64,000 nucleotides of DNA, from assembly GCA_030789695.1 (NCBI GenBank), contig CM061140.1:79422422-79486421 (forward strand). The letters are read 5' to 3'. The translations under genes were made by a program, and so were the position numbers. Shown here one piece after another: positions 1-12,700 of this stretch. Below the pieces are notes generated by a model. That model ran no database searches, was not told where the DNA came from, and saw only the letters and a program-made list of their open reading frames with translations. Source of the stretch: Scilla litardierei. Its lineage: Eukaryota > Streptophyta > Magnoliopsida > Asparagales > Asparagaceae. Position 1 is the first letter of the stretch. Each line of letters opens with the position of its first letter.

Positions 1-254
1 CGAGGGGAAGCCTCGGCCCTTGTTGAGATGCTCGGCCTCGGATAGTCGTGCTCGGCCTCGGCTGAAAGGGGGACGAGGGGTAGCCTCAGGCGCCCGGGTA
101 GATGCACGGCCGACGGGAGGCGAGGGGAATCTCAGACCTGACTAAGACGCTCGGCCTCGGTGGGGCGTGCTCGGCCTCGGCAGGTTGACGGTGAGGGGAA
201 GCCTCACTATCCAGTCGGACGAGTGGTCGGAGTGGGGCGAGGGGTAGCCTCGGC
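1..254. repeat. Degenerate tandem repeat, about 118-bp higher-order period
   Basis: The motif GAGGGGAAGCCTC or a close variant recurs at about 1, 74, 121, 191 and 238, giving alternating spacings of about 73, 47, 70 and 47. Copies of GCTCGGCCTCGG lie between them. The sequence therefore repeats as a two-part unit of about 118 bp. It continues past the left edge, so the copy number is unknown. It lies just beyond the R/U5-like part of the gypsy LTR fragment. Confidence 0.7.
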
Positions 255-855
255 CCGTTAATCAGCTGTCCACCTGCGTAGACGAGAACGCTCGTCAGGG
301 GGCCAGACCTTGGTTCCGGCCAAATCCCCTCCGATGCCTAAGTCAGATAGTGATCTGAGAAAGGAGGCCCGGTGGAGACGGTTCGACTCGTGAGGAGATC
401 TTAACGGCGTCTCTCGGCGCGAGCGGGGGAGGAAGGAGATGAATTGGGGGAACGAGGTCGTTGATGGAGTACCTTCGGTTTTGTTACCTGAGATGCGGTC
501 CTCTTCTTCGTCGTCCTCCGAGCCCCTTTTGTAGAGCTCCCTGCGTGATTGCCTCTGGCCCACGTCCCACACCCGCCCTCGATCGTGCCCCATCAATCTG
601 CCCCCTCGCCGACGCTCTCTTCGCCCTTCCAGCACCTCCCCATTACCGCCATTTAGTGGTCGCGCGTTCCGGGGAACGGTTTTCGCAGGAGTGGGTGAGT
701 GTCCAGCGGGTTATCGGGGCCGGGTCGGATCGACATTCGAGAAGATCCCTTACAGGGCCTTTGTTGAATGGGCTTGAGGTTGCAGGTGGGCCTTCGACCA
801 GTAGTCGGGCTCCTGGGCTCGTGTCTTTTGGGGTCTCGGTCAAATAGGCGTAACA
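1..855 (-). mobile_element. Ty3/gypsy LTR fragment, probably Tat lineage
   Basis: GC-rich block that stops abruptly at 855, where an AT-rich sequence begins. Read on the minus strand it opens with TGTTACGCC, as an LTR would. It has a TATA-like CTACAAAAGGGG near 540-530 and then a stretch around 350-300 reading CTGACTTAGGCATCGGAGG and GGAACCAAGGTCTGGCC. I associate that stretch with the R/U5 part of Tat-type Ty3/gypsy LTRs. The other end lies outside the window, so no target duplication can be tested. The open frames here (for example 258-635 and 461-847) overlap on both strands and resemble no protein; I take them as chance ORFs in GC-rich DNA. The lineage call is from memory of motifs. Confidence 0.45.
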
Positions 856-1136
856 ATGTGCAACTAAAATTTAACACTTAAATTAAAACCATGATTTTAA
901 AACTTAAATCAGTTTCATAAAAATTATCATATAATTTTTATTTCATAAACTATGTTTTAAAATCATCATAAAATATTCCATGTTTTTAAAAAAATTTATC
1001 ACGTCTTAAATGAAAATGGTTTCATTTTTAACAATATCGCATAAAGTTAAAAAAATTTAGCATGCATTTAAAAAGCATTCAATTTAAAAACGGCGCAGTC
1101 CTAAATCATCATGCAAACCTAATGCTCTGATACCAC
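856..1136 (-). other. Internal 5' part of an LTR retrotransposon, with primer-binding site
   Basis: AT-rich and non-coding. At 1121-1135 the minus strand reads TGGTATCAGAGCATT, the classic primer-binding site complementary to the 3' end of initiator tRNA-Met. It is one base from the LTR that starts at 1137. The element therefore points left and its coding part lies outside the window, or was displaced by the gypsy LTR ending at 855. Confidence 0.7.
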
Positions 1137-2625
1137 TGTAGGGCTTCGTGGGACCCTTATGGCACTTTTATGTGCCCGTCCTAAGTCGGACAGACTACAG
1201 AAGCAGAAGAAAAGCAGCAAAAATAAGAATTCGCTAAACAATTTAGTGAAGCCCTAAGGAAACTAGACCCTTGAGCTAGGTTCTATGCCAACTTGAGGTG
1301 GATCTGACCACCTCAAGAAGAATCTAAGCTATTGCGACATAATTAAAAGAAAGCTTCTAATTTACATAACCGAAACCTTGCCCTGGTGCAGGCAAGGTGT
1401 ACCGCACCGCCTTCTGCTCCCCGAAGCTGAGCTGCCTTACGCCCTCGAACCGATCCTCGAACTGCTCCACGTCCCGAGGCAAGCAATCTCCTTGTCACCG
1501 AGCCAACCACGCGTCGAAGAAATTTTCACCTGAGTGTGGTCCTTCGCCAAGACTCCGGATCGGATCCGAACCCCTTCGAGGCTTTGCTAGAGCCCTTCAG
1601 GAGCAAGGCAGAATTTTAGGGAAAAGAGAATATTAATTTTAAGCTTAGATCCGAGCGTGCTCCAACATTTTTGGGAGCTGCTCAGATTTAGAGCTTGGGA
1701 CGAGTTTGGAGGAAGGGAGCAGACCCCTGTTTATATAGGCGGCTGATCCCTCCCCTTTACTCCACATCCGAAGTGGGACTAAAGTTTGGAGTTAAATAAT
1801 TCAAGTTAGTTTGCCTTTCATAAAGGCCAAACTTCCATGAATTTTAACTCACTCACCGTTGAGCTTCACATTTGATACAACCTATCAAATCGAAAGGCGC
1901 TGAACGGTGAATGCGTAGGAAAAAAATGGTGAGTCAATCGGAGTCTATTTGACCCCTCAAATGATCGACCAAAGATGCCCAAAATCAGATTTTTGCTAAA
2001 CAATTCAGCCGTCAAGGAAACAGATTTTAGGGTTCAAAAAACCCATACTGTGGCGCCCACGAAGTGGGCCCTACTGACGCACACGCAGCCCTGGGCACGT
2101 GCATGGCACGCGCCCACACGCGTGTGCCACGCACGTGCTCTACAGAGCGCTACAGGTGCCCTACGGGTGCAATCATGGGGCACCAACTGGCGCCCCTTTG
2201 CGTTTGCACAGGGCACCTCATTGGCGCCCTTTGTGCTGTCATCTGACCCAGCCCAATGGGCCGGGTCCTAAAAAGGCTTTGACCCTTTTTTTCCCTTTAA
2301 AAAATCTGGTGGGCTTGAAATCCCATTGGGCCCCCTTCTATTTAAAACATCTTTAAATAGACTTATAGGGCTCGTTTGGACTCCGATTTAAGCGCGGTTT
2401 AAACCTGTGTTTAGACCGGGATGATCCCGTCATCCAGGTAACCTTTTCCTTGTGTTTAGTATATTAAAAATTGTCGTAAACAATTTTCGACACATTTAGC
2501 TCAGTTTGCATCATATGCAAAATAGTCCCCTATCTAAGCTTAAAATATCATTTGCATCAAATGCAATTTCTCCCTAATGTTTCTACCTCTTACTAGACGA
2601 AGGTCGCACTATGTGAGACCCTACA
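1137..2625 (-). mobile_element. LTR (1,489 bp) of a left-pointing retrotransposon
   Basis: The ends are TGTAGGG at 1137 and CCCTACA at 2625, perfect 7-bp terminal inverted repeats. The tRNA-Met primer-binding site sits one base inside the 1137 end, which makes this the 5' LTR of a minus-strand element. A TATA box (minus TATATAA, 1738-1732) divides it into about 890 bp of U3 and 600 bp of R-U5. The partner LTR is not in the window. Family is undetermined; the primer-binding site fits both Ty1/copia and Ty3/gypsy. Confidence 0.65.
1731..1740 (-). promoter_or_regulatory. TATA box of the 1137-2625 LTR
   Basis: The minus strand reads GCCTATATAA, followed by AACAGGGGTCTGCTCCC. A TATA box in mid-LTR on the same strand as the primer-binding site is what an LTR promoter should show. 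Confidence 0.6.
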
Positions 2626-3202
2626 GCCTGACCCTACTACAGGTGGGGCTCGAAGCCCCAGACGACAGTGACCACGAGTAGCAGTTGTCGTCCATGTTTC
2701 AGAATCATACTTATGTGGTTAACTCATCGACATGAGTGTTGCCGGGACCACCCTGACTATGTCCATGATGAATTTTACAGTTTTAGTCTCTTCTTCAAAA
2801 CTATGTCGTTTAACGCAAGCCTAGGGTACGGTCAAACTGTCAACACCAATAGCTCGAAGCCGGTTAGTCTCCATCGATCTTTAGTCAAATAATGTTGGAC
2901 ATCTTCCAACATACTCTGACCAGAGTTTTCACTAAAGACCGAACTAACCCATTGACCGGGAGAGACGAGTCCTATCTTGGTCATTACTCTCCTCGTACGT
3001 TTCAAATGTCACCCAACCAAAGACCTTTCGACAGGCCTTGCCTCGAAGCTAGGTCGGAGATCTAAGTGACACTATTCACGTACAGGTTCGTACAATGACC
3101 TCAAGTTAAAATACCAACTTGCCTATCATCACTAAGAGTTATCATTGACAGATTGGTCAATCATAACATATGATAACTCTTGTTGGGTCGTTCAGTGAAC
3201 TT
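2626..3202 (-). mobile_element. Split copia-type LTR, distal part
   Basis: Non-coding. It joins 12816-13206 once the 9.6-kb element at 3203-12815 and one copy of its GAACT duplication are removed. The joined piece begins on the minus strand at 13206 with TGTTGGGAGATGTATGCCC, which resembles the start of long Ty1/copia LTRs of the Angela type. Its left end abuts the LTR ending at 2625, so that LTR may have inserted here too. Confidence 0.45.
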
Positions 3203-5281
3203 GTCACGGTCTGTTTTCGATCGTACGCGTTGCGTGCACGTAGTCTTGTTTATGCACGTATTTATTTTAGACCTTGTTTGTATTCGAACCCTATAGTGTA
3301 ATACGCCATTGTGACCCTCTCAAAGAGTATTAAATTGTGAAATTATTTTGGAACGTCATTTCACGGGTCGTTCTCCCACGATTTGACTTTGTTTGATGAG
3401 ACGTCGCGATTTTCACTTTTGTCGTGGGATCTTGTTATTCTTAATTTCGTTTCTCGTCATCAAAGTCATGATCAGCCTTCTTTATATCGTTTCTCTCGTC
3501 GATACGATCGTCCCGGTATTTTTAATATATTTTTCGGACACCGTTTGGTTGGCCTTTCACACTAATCTCTTTCATATTGTGATTAGCCTGAGTAATCCTT
3601 GATTCAAATCTTGATTAAAATCTGGACTAATCTGAACCATAGGATCTAATGTATCATGTGATTTATTCCCAGCTATCTGCACCCTATTTTAAACTAATCC
3701 CTACTCCCTTCCACTCACATTCTCTCTCCCCATTGCCTTAAACTCTACCCTTTTCAATACCCCAATAGCAAAAACCCTAACATCAATCTCCCTTCACACA
3801 AGAGGGAAAGTGCAGCCGCCAGCCCCTTGGGTTACGCACGCGTGAGCATCTCCTTCCCCTTGCCGGCGCAGCTCCGGCCACACCCCCGCCGCCGGTGATC
3901 TTGTGCTCAGGTGAAGACCCGTGCTCACGGCCACGCTCTACTTCCTCCTCCGCTCCTCCCCGCAATCAAAAGCTCCAGCCACCCATAGAATCACCGACAG
4001 GCCACGAAATCACGCCCTTTTACCGATGCCACTCCTTCTCCGACCACCAGCAAAGAACTCCGGCCATCCCCGTACGGAAAACCCCCTCATCAGGCTTCTC
4101 CCCCTCTCATCCCTTAATTCCGATCGCCCAACACCCAGTCAGCCGCCGCCATTTGCGCCTCCTCCCTCCGGTCTCCCCAGGCCGTGAGTACCTGGACCCC
4201 CCACAACACCCAGGCCACCCCTTGCTCCCTTAGACCGTCGGAAACCACCCCCCATTGCCTCATCATCATCCTTCCCTATCAAATCTGCCTTTTCCCAAAA
4301 ATCCGCCAGTTTTGCAACTCCAGCCACCCCACGGCAAACTGAAACCGCTGGCAAAAGTCTCCAAACAGCCCCGTGGCCTCAAACTGATCTTCATCCCCAT
4401 CCTCTAGCCCTCTCCACATGAAAACAGGCCGTGCACCCTCAAATCTGCCGTTAACCCATCCGACAGCCCCATCTTCCACTTGCAGTGTTCCCCGTTGTGC
4501 CGTTGCTGCGCACGACTCGACTACAGGCCGTAAAACATGCTGTCCGCTGTCTGCGGCTTCCCGTGAGCCATCGAACATCAACCGTTCAACTTGCTCGCTG
4601 ATTTGGAAGCTATTTGCTGATCTTGTCGCTGTTCAAGATTGGCGATCGTAGGAATTTTATTTTGGAATCTGGATTAGGAGCACTTTCTTTATTTCAACCC
4701 CTGACGTCGCTACCTGACGCCAGTGTAGCTCTCACGGCGCGTAAGGGTAATTTTCTGATATCTTAGGACCCTAACCAATGCATGCTAATCAAGATTAAAA
4801 TTGGTATTTTTTTAATTGCTTAGTAAATCACTAATGAAGATAATTTAAATTGGGACCGCATGCTGGTGGATCCGAGCACTTAGGTAGATTGGACTGGTTG
4901 GACGGTGTATTCAGAACGACTGAGTGCAGGCAAGTGAAACTTGCCAAACTTGTGTTTTAGGCCATGTCTTAGGCCATTCCCCGTTTTAGCGTAAAAGAGA
5001 CTAGGCGACGAAATGATACTCGCCTAGACGCAATTTTAAGATGCAGCTTGACAACAAAGCTAGATCTGACACCCGGCCATGTCATTCATTCATTTCGCCT
5101 GCCACGTTTAATTTCCATATCTGTACGCTCTTTACTTTTGCTCTGCCATGCCTGTGATGTTTAAATTCCTTATCTGTACGCACATTATTTGTAATCTTGC
5201 CATGACATGCAACATTCCATGCTTGAATGTTTGTTTTCGTAACACACGCTACTTGTACTTCCTTGTTCAGGCTAGGCACAT

Positions 5282-5479
5282 GCGTTGCAGGCACAACCCT
5301 ATGCCAAATACACTTCCTGGCTCGTGATCCAGAAGCGGGCTACATGTGTTGGTCAAAAGCCAATGCCCGACTTGTTGAGGCTAGCCACCTGCGTTGCAGG
5401 CACAACCCTATGCCAAATACACTTCCTGGCTCGTGATCCAGAAGCGGGCTACATGTGTTGGTCAAAAGCCAATGCCCGA
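5282..5479 (+). repeat. 109-bp tandem duplication inside the 5' LTR
   Basis: The unit beginning GCGTTGCAGGCACAACCC at 5282 recurs at 5391, with a second copy of about 89 bp. The other LTR has the same arrangement, so the duplication predates the insertion. Confidence 0.9.
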
Positions 5480-5654
5480 TTACACGTGGAGGGGTAGGGT
5501 TAAGCGACCACTCAGCATAGAAGTGTGCCAGTACATCCACTTCAGCTGTAAGGCGTAAACTCTATGCACAACATGTTACTTGACTTGTAAATCCATGTGA
5601 ATGTGTTAGTAGATTTGCTACCCATGCCATGTCATACTTGTTGCACTTTCTTAC

Positions 5655-5897
5655 TTGTTGCAATCATACCTTAAACTGCCATGTCATCGCATATTTTTAG
5701 AACTGCTAGGTTGTTTCCTTTCTTTTAGTTTCCTTGCACAAGTCTCTTGTAGACTTGCTGACATGTGCCCTCGTCTCTTTGTGTGTCGCATGTTAGTTGC
5801 TGAGCCAGAGCCCGTTGCTGAGGACGAGGTGACTGTTGACGCTGAACCTGAGTCCACTGTTGACGTAGAGTACGAGGACACCGGCGACCAGTCGTAG
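5655..5897 (+). other. Short acidic ORF in the 5' LTR
   Basis: 80 codons ending in an acidic stretch (AEPEPVAEDEVTVDAEPE, then ESTVDVEYEDTGDQS). The copy at 12233-12475 is also open, with only a few residue changes. LTRs derive from one template, so shared openness is weak evidence of coding. No family recognised. Confidence 0.2.
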
Positions 5898-6238
5898 AGA
5901 CGTAGTTCTGTGTTGCTTCTGATTAGTTCTTGTTAGGTTGCTGGTGCGTAGCACCTTTCCTTTGCTGTACTTTTGTTTTTGTTGGCCATGTTTGGGCCTT
6001 TAGACTCTTCTTTTTAGCCTGGTAGCTTTTCTGTGATATTGGACTTTATTTGTGGACGTTCTGAGATTGGAATAATATTATCTGTCTCTTTTTTATTATT
6101 ATTATTTTTGTTCTGTATCGCATTTACAAGGACCTATACTTGGTTATTCCAGACGTTTTACAGACTGGAGCCTCACAGCTCCAAGTCTGAGCGGATTTTT
6201 CACGCCTTGCCTCCATTTTAGGGAAGTGGGTCGTAACA

Positions 6239-9200
6239 GGTTTTATTGGTGACCCATGCAAGTCACTGCAACTGTGAATTATCGGAACAACGATAATAAT
6301 TATAGAACGTCCATTAAATAAATTAAAACATCCAAATAATAAGCCCTGAGTCTAATTTTTATCGTTTCCTATGTTTTAGGTGGCTGGTAGACGTGTTGCC
6401 CGAACATCTGTCTCAGCTTAGTAGGGAATCCATTAGATCAGGACTTTAGTAAGACTTAGTTAGACGTCTGTGCTTGCTAGTTAGAGGTCCCTGATTGTTA
6501 GCTAGACTCCATGCTAGAAATTGATATAATCGTCTTAGGAGTTACCTTAGTGGTTCTTGCCTAGCTCAGACCATATTAGACTTCTAGAAATTCTTTAGTC
6601 GTTCGCTTGGGTTCATCGATTTCGGGCCAAGCTGGACGCAGTACATTACAGTCTAGACCCTTAGGAAATCTTAGCGCTAAGTTTTCTAATCTTTAGTTGG
6701 TCGACCGTAGGAGTTCCCCGTAAAGTTTCATGAGTCATATCCTAGGCGTAATTTTGTATAAGACCACGCGATCTTATTCTTGCCCTCGTTTCATGTGATC
6801 GCTTCATGGCTATTATCATTAATTTTTCGAATTTTCTCCGTTGCAAATCTTGAATCCTTCAAAGTCAATTTCGATTTTCCCTTATTAAAAGTTTTCGCTC
6901 AGTTTAATTGTTGCTTTTAAAACCCTCTTCTTATGTATTTAATTCATCACTATTCGATTGAGTTAAAATCCTTTCGTAGATTTTGGAGTCTATTGGTTGT
7001 AATTTTTAATTACTATCTCGTAGCTATTTGCTAACCAATATTTCTCGCATTTTAGTTTTAAAACTTTATTACTAATTTGATAGTTAGATATACCATTTTT
7101 TTTCTAAACTACGAAATTCATTTTAGCCATTTACCATATATACTTTAGAATATCTTCCAAGATAAATAGAACTTCAATTATTTTTATATATATATCAGTT
7201 CTGGGTTCGTTGTACTCGTACTTTAAGATCTTTGTATAAATCAATTCGTTTGGCAAATCCGGGTTTCTCTAAAAGTATTTTTAATACTATTTATTTGAAA
7301 TTTCTCTCCAGTTTTAAGACTTTGAAAGAATTTAACATGAGCTTAAATTTTCTACACTTCAGTTAATTTAATTTCATTCTATGAATTTCAAAAAAAAATT
7401 GCCGAAATTATATTAAATTACTGACGTATAATATTTTCTAACCTACGTACTTAATGTTCGTGTGAATGTTTTACTTCTTTCTTGTAATGATTTTCGATAA
7501 GCCAATAAACCATTTTCTCTTATTATGTATATACGACTCAAACTTATTTCGAACAACTCATTTTACGACCTCCAAATATTTTTCTATGCAAAAAGAAACT
7601 CCAACTTTTGAAGTACGATAGTTTTTATCCTTTCCGTATTTTAACTTATGTCATTTACACACTATTTTCTGTATCCTATAAAGGTATTATAACATCTTTC
7701 TTTTCCCACCTAAACAATCACAATTATACCCCTAATTCACCTAACCAAACAGTCTCCTTATCTTCGTCCTATCTGAACTCGTGCTTATCGATCTTTCCTT
7801 CGTTACGCTTTGGCTTCGGATTCTTTCCGATTATTTAGCCATTAGTGCTCGTCGTTGCCTGTGTCAACCTTAGCATAATAGTGAGCCCATTGATTTTATT
7901 GCGATGTCGTTGTGGTGCATGTATAAGTAGAGTGTGTGGACCCGTGTGTGTGAACCCCGGCGTATCACTCACGTATGAGTGTACTCCCCTGTAGTATATT
8001 AATGTTTGCCTATTGTGTGATATATTCATACTCAGTGTTATTCATGATGAATATGAAGTTGTATGGATGATATTAGTTATATATGTGTGGGTAGCTATAA
8101 CACTTTAGGAATGTCTGAATATATATATTGGAAAATGTATTGGAGTATAGACTAGTAGTGTATGTAATTTGAAGATACTTGTGAATGGTTGATATGCATA
8201 TATATATAATAGTAAGTCAGGTGTATGTTAGGTGTAATGATAATAGGTGTACTTATAGTTAAGTGATTTGGCCTATTATGTGACCTATATGTTAGTACGT
8301 GTGAGTGTGTGCTCGTACGTGGATATGTATTGTGCTTAGACGTAGTAGTTAGGTATTTGCTGCATGAGTATATGTGTGATATACGTATGGTAGTAGGATT
8401 ATAATTTTGATTGGTATTGCTTGCTTTTACGGGATGTTTTGTGCGTGTATACCATGAGGTATACACGATTATTGCATATCTTAATTATGTACGGATAAGT
8501 AGATGTATAGGTATACTAATTATAGGTAGATGGATATGGTGTGAATATATATGTTACATGTGTGTGACTATACGATGAATGCATATATATTAGGGAGGGT
8601 ATTATAATTGCACGTGTGCTGATGTCTGTAATATTATTATGGTATATAAAGTGATTGAACTATGTGGGTGTTACCTGACTAGATATTAAGTGTGACTGAC
8701 ATTATGGTATGTATATGGTTATATTGGTAGATGTGTATACATTGGAGTGGTATTGGTATAGGTATAAATACCGTGTTACTTATATAGAGTATTCTGATAT
8801 GTGTCTTGAGTCTCACTCAAGCTTGAGTGGGTATAGTCTAAGTATATTGTTATATATGTATGTGGTTTGTGTGTAGTACCATGAATATAGCAATGGATGA
8901 TGTATGTATAGAGATAGAATTGTTTGTGCCTGGTTGTGTTGCGCACCTGATTGTGGGTGAATATACCAGTATATAGTTATAGGTGTTGGTCTGTGGTATA
9001 GATATTTACTAAGGACTTGCCTGTGTGAACGTATGTGTGCTAGCTAAACTAGGTGTGTAGATGTGCTGAGTATATAGTGGTATGATTGGTATATATGAAT
9101 GAAATGTTAGCGTGTGTGGGTATGCACCATGCACGGGTAATTATGTACTTAGTTATAGGTATTGGTGACTATGGTACGTGTGGCGTGTCGTGAATATAGT

Positions 9201-9779
9201 TATAGGACCGTATGTGATGTGAATATATGGTGAAATATTTGCATGCATTTAAATGACTATATAATTGTGAAAGTATAGTAGTGGTAAATGTATCTTAGAT
9301 ATAATAACTTGATTTAATATTGAGTGGTGTGGTTACTTGTGTTGATATGTTGGCATTGGATGTACACTAGGAAATATAGGGAGTAGTGTATCCTTATTGT
9401 TTTGTTCATAGGTAGTTATCTAAACGTGGAGTATTACGATGGTATTTGCTGGTGTGAACTATTTAATTGTTTGTGAGTATGTGCACCATGGTATGTAATA
9501 AGTGTTTAATAGTTATATAGGGATGTACGTGATTATATGAATGATTGAAGTACGTGTATGAATTTGACTGACTATGATAGGTGTAAGTTTAGAATGGGCA
9601 TAAATATATGAATGTTGGTAGCGTTACTGCTTGACTACCTAGTGCATATATAAGCACTTGTAATGACTATATCTGGTTTGAATTATAATGTGATATGATT
9701 TGGGGATAGCTACTAGAGTGACTAGATATATTTATAGTTAGAAAGTCCGAGGACGGACTTTATTCTAAAGTGGGTAGGA
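6239..9779 (+). other. Non-coding internal region of the LTR element
   Basis: 3.5 kb with no gag, protease, reverse transcriptase or integrase in any frame. The first 1.6 kb is T-rich. From about 7900 to 9700 the plus strand is rich in G, T and A and very poor in C, full of TGTG, GTAT and TATA runs. No good primer-binding site follows the left LTR; TGGTGACCC at about 6249 is the nearest candidate. Confidence 0.7.
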
Positions 9780-12700
9780 TGTCACGGTCTGTTTTCGATC
9801 GTACGCGTTACGTGCACGTAGTCTTGTTTGTGCACGTATTTATTTGAGACCTTGTTTGTATCCAAACCCTATAGTGTAATATGCCGTTGTGACCCTCTCG
9901 AAGAGTATTAAATTGTGGAATTATTTTGGAACGTCATTTCACGGGTCGTTCTCCCACGATTTGACTTTGTTTGATTAGACACCGCGATTTTCACTTTTGT
10001 CGTGGGACCTTGTTATTTTTTCATTTTGTTTCTCGTCGTCAAACTCATGATCAGCCTTCTTTATATCATTTCTCTTGTCGATACGGTCGTCCCGGTATTT
10101 TTAATATATTTTTCGGACACCGTTTGGTTGGCCTTTCACACTAATCTCTTTCATATTGTGATTAGCCTGATTAATCCTTGATTCAAATCTTGATTAAAAT
10201 ATGGACTAATCTGAACCATAAGATCTAATGTATCATGTGATTTCTTCCCAGCTATCTGCACCCTATTTTAAACTAATCCCTACTCCCTTCAACTCACATT
10301 CTCTCTCCCCATTGCCTTAAACTCTACCCTTTTCAATACCCCAATAGCAAAAACCCTAACATCAATCTCCCTTCACGCAAGAGGGAAAGTGCAGCCGCCA
10401 GCACCTTGGGTTACCCACGCGTGAGCATCTCCTTCCCCTTGCCGGCGCAGCTCCGGCCACACCCCCGTCGTCGGCGATCTTGTGCTCAGGTGAAGACACG
10501 TGCTCGCGGCCACGCTCTACTTCCTCCTCCTCTCCTCCCCGCAATCAAAAGCTCCGGCCACCCATAGAACCACCGACAGGCCACGAAATCACGCCCTTTT
10601 GCCGATGCCACTCCTTCTCCGACCGCCAGCAAAGAACCCCGGCCATCCCCGTACGGAAAACCCCCTCATCAGGCTTCCCCCCCTCTCATCCCTTGATTCC
10701 GATCACCCAACACCCAGTCAGCCGTCGCCATTTGCGCCTCCTCCCTCCGGTCTCCCCAGGCCATGCGTAGCCGGACCCCCCACAACACCCACGCCACCCC
10801 TTGCTCCCCTAGACCGCCGGAAACCACCCCCCATTGCCGCATCATCCTCCTTCCCTATCAAATCTGCCTTTTCCCAAAAATCCGCCAGTTTTGCAACTCC
10901 GGCCACCCCACGGCGAACTGAAACCGCTGGCAAAAGTCTCCAAACAGCCACGTGGCCTCAAATTGATCTTCATCCCCATCCTCTAGCCCTCTCCACATCA
11001 AAACAGGCCGTGCACCCTCAAATCTGCCGTTAACCCATCCGACAGCCCCATCTTCCACTTACAATGTTCCCCGTTGTGCCGTTGCTGCGCACGACTCGAC
11101 TGCAGGCCGTAAAACACGCTGTCCGCTGTCTGTGGCTTCCTGTGAGCCATCGAACGTCAACCGTTCAACTTGCTCGCTGATTTGGAAGCTATTCACTGAT
11201 CTCGTCACTGTTCAAGATTGGCGATCGTAGGAATTTTATTTTGGAATCTGGATTAGGAGCGCTTTCTTTATTTCAACCCCTGGCGTCTCTACCCGATGCC
11301 AATGTAGCTCTCGCGGCGTGTAAGGGTAATTTTCTGATATCTTAGGATCCCAACCAATGCATGCTAATCAAGATTAAAATTGGTATTTTTTAATTGCTTA
11401 GTAAATCACTAATGAAGATAATTTAAATTGGGACTGTAGGCTGGTGGATCCGAGCACTTAGGTAGATTGGACTGGTTGGACGGTGTATTCAGAACGACTG
11501 ATTGCAGGCAAGTGAAACTTGCCAAACTTGTGTTTTAGGCCATGTCTTAGGCCATTCCCCGTTTTAACGTAAAAGAGACTAGGCGACGAAATGATACTCG
11601 CCTAGACTCAATTTTAAGATCCAGCTTGACAACGAAGCTAGATCTGACACCCTGCCATGTCATTCAATCATTTCGCCTGCCACGTTTAATTTCCATATCT
11701 GTTCGCTCTTTACTTTTGCTCTGCCATGCCTGTGATGTTTAAATTCCTTATCTGTACGCACATTATTTGTAATCTTGCCATGACATGCATCATTCCATGC
11801 TTGAATGTTTGTTTTTGTAACACACGCTACTTGTACTTCCTTATTCAGGCTAGGCACCTGCGTTGCAGGCACAACCCTATGCCAAATACACTTCCTGGCT
11901 CGTGATCCAAAAGCGGGCTACATGTGTTGGTCAAAAGCCAATGCCCGACTTGTTGAGGCTAGCCACCTGCGTTACAGGCACAACCCTATGCCAAATACAC
12001 TTCCTGGCTCGTGATCCAGAAGCGGGCTACATGTGTTGGTCAAAAGCCAATGCCCGATTACACGTGGAGGGGTAGGGTTAAGCAACCACTCAGCATAGAA
12101 GTGTGCCAGTACAGCCACTTCAGCTGTAAGGCGTAAACTATATGCACGACATGTTACTTGACTTGTAAATCCATGTGAATGTGTTAGTAGATTTGCTACC
12201 CATGCCATGTCATACTTGTTGCACTTTCTTACTTGTTGCATTCATACCTTAAACTGTCATGTCATCGCATATTTTTAGAACTGCTAGGTTGTTTCCTTTC
12301 TTTTAGTTTCCTTGCACAAGTCTCTTGTAGACTTGCTGACATGTGCCTTCGTCTCTTTGGGTGTCGTATGTTAGTTGCTGAGCCAGAGCCCGTTGCTGAG
12401 GACGAGGTGACTGTTGACGCTGAACCTGAGTCCACCGTTGACATAGAGTACGAGGACACCGGCGACCAGTCGTAGAGACGTAGTTCTGTGTTGCTTCTGA
12501 TTAGTTCTTGTTTGGTTGTCGGTGCGTAGCACCTTTCCTTTGCTGTACTTTTATTTCTGTTGACCATGTTTGGGCCTTTAGACTCTTCTTTTTAGCCTGG
12601 TGGCTTTTGTGTGATGTTGGACTTTATTTGTGGACTTTCTGAGATTGGAATAATATTATCTGTCTATTTTCTTTATTATTATTTTTGTTCTGTATCGCAT

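Larger units (their letters stand above)
3203..6238 (+). repeat. 5' LTR of the non-coding element
   Basis: Matches 9780-12815 along its whole length, with scattered substitutions (about 9 in the first 150 bases by eye). It has a pyrimidine- and GC-rich block at about 3780-4640, preceded by AAACCCTAACATC and by a CTATTTTAAAC that may be the promoter region. It also carries a 109-bp tandem duplication and a short acidic open frame. Confidence 0.85.

Noticed and set aside
258..877. Overlapping GC-rich ORFs at the left edge
   Set aside because: Open on both strands, no similarity recognised, and inside an LTR.
8152..8466. 104-aa Thr/Ser/His-rich ORF
   Set aside because: It follows from the C-poor plus strand; composition artefact.
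10500..11033. 177-aa ORF in the right 3-kb LTR
   Set aside because: Proline/serine-rich chance frame in GC-rich LTR DNA; the partner LTR breaks the same frame after 88 codons.
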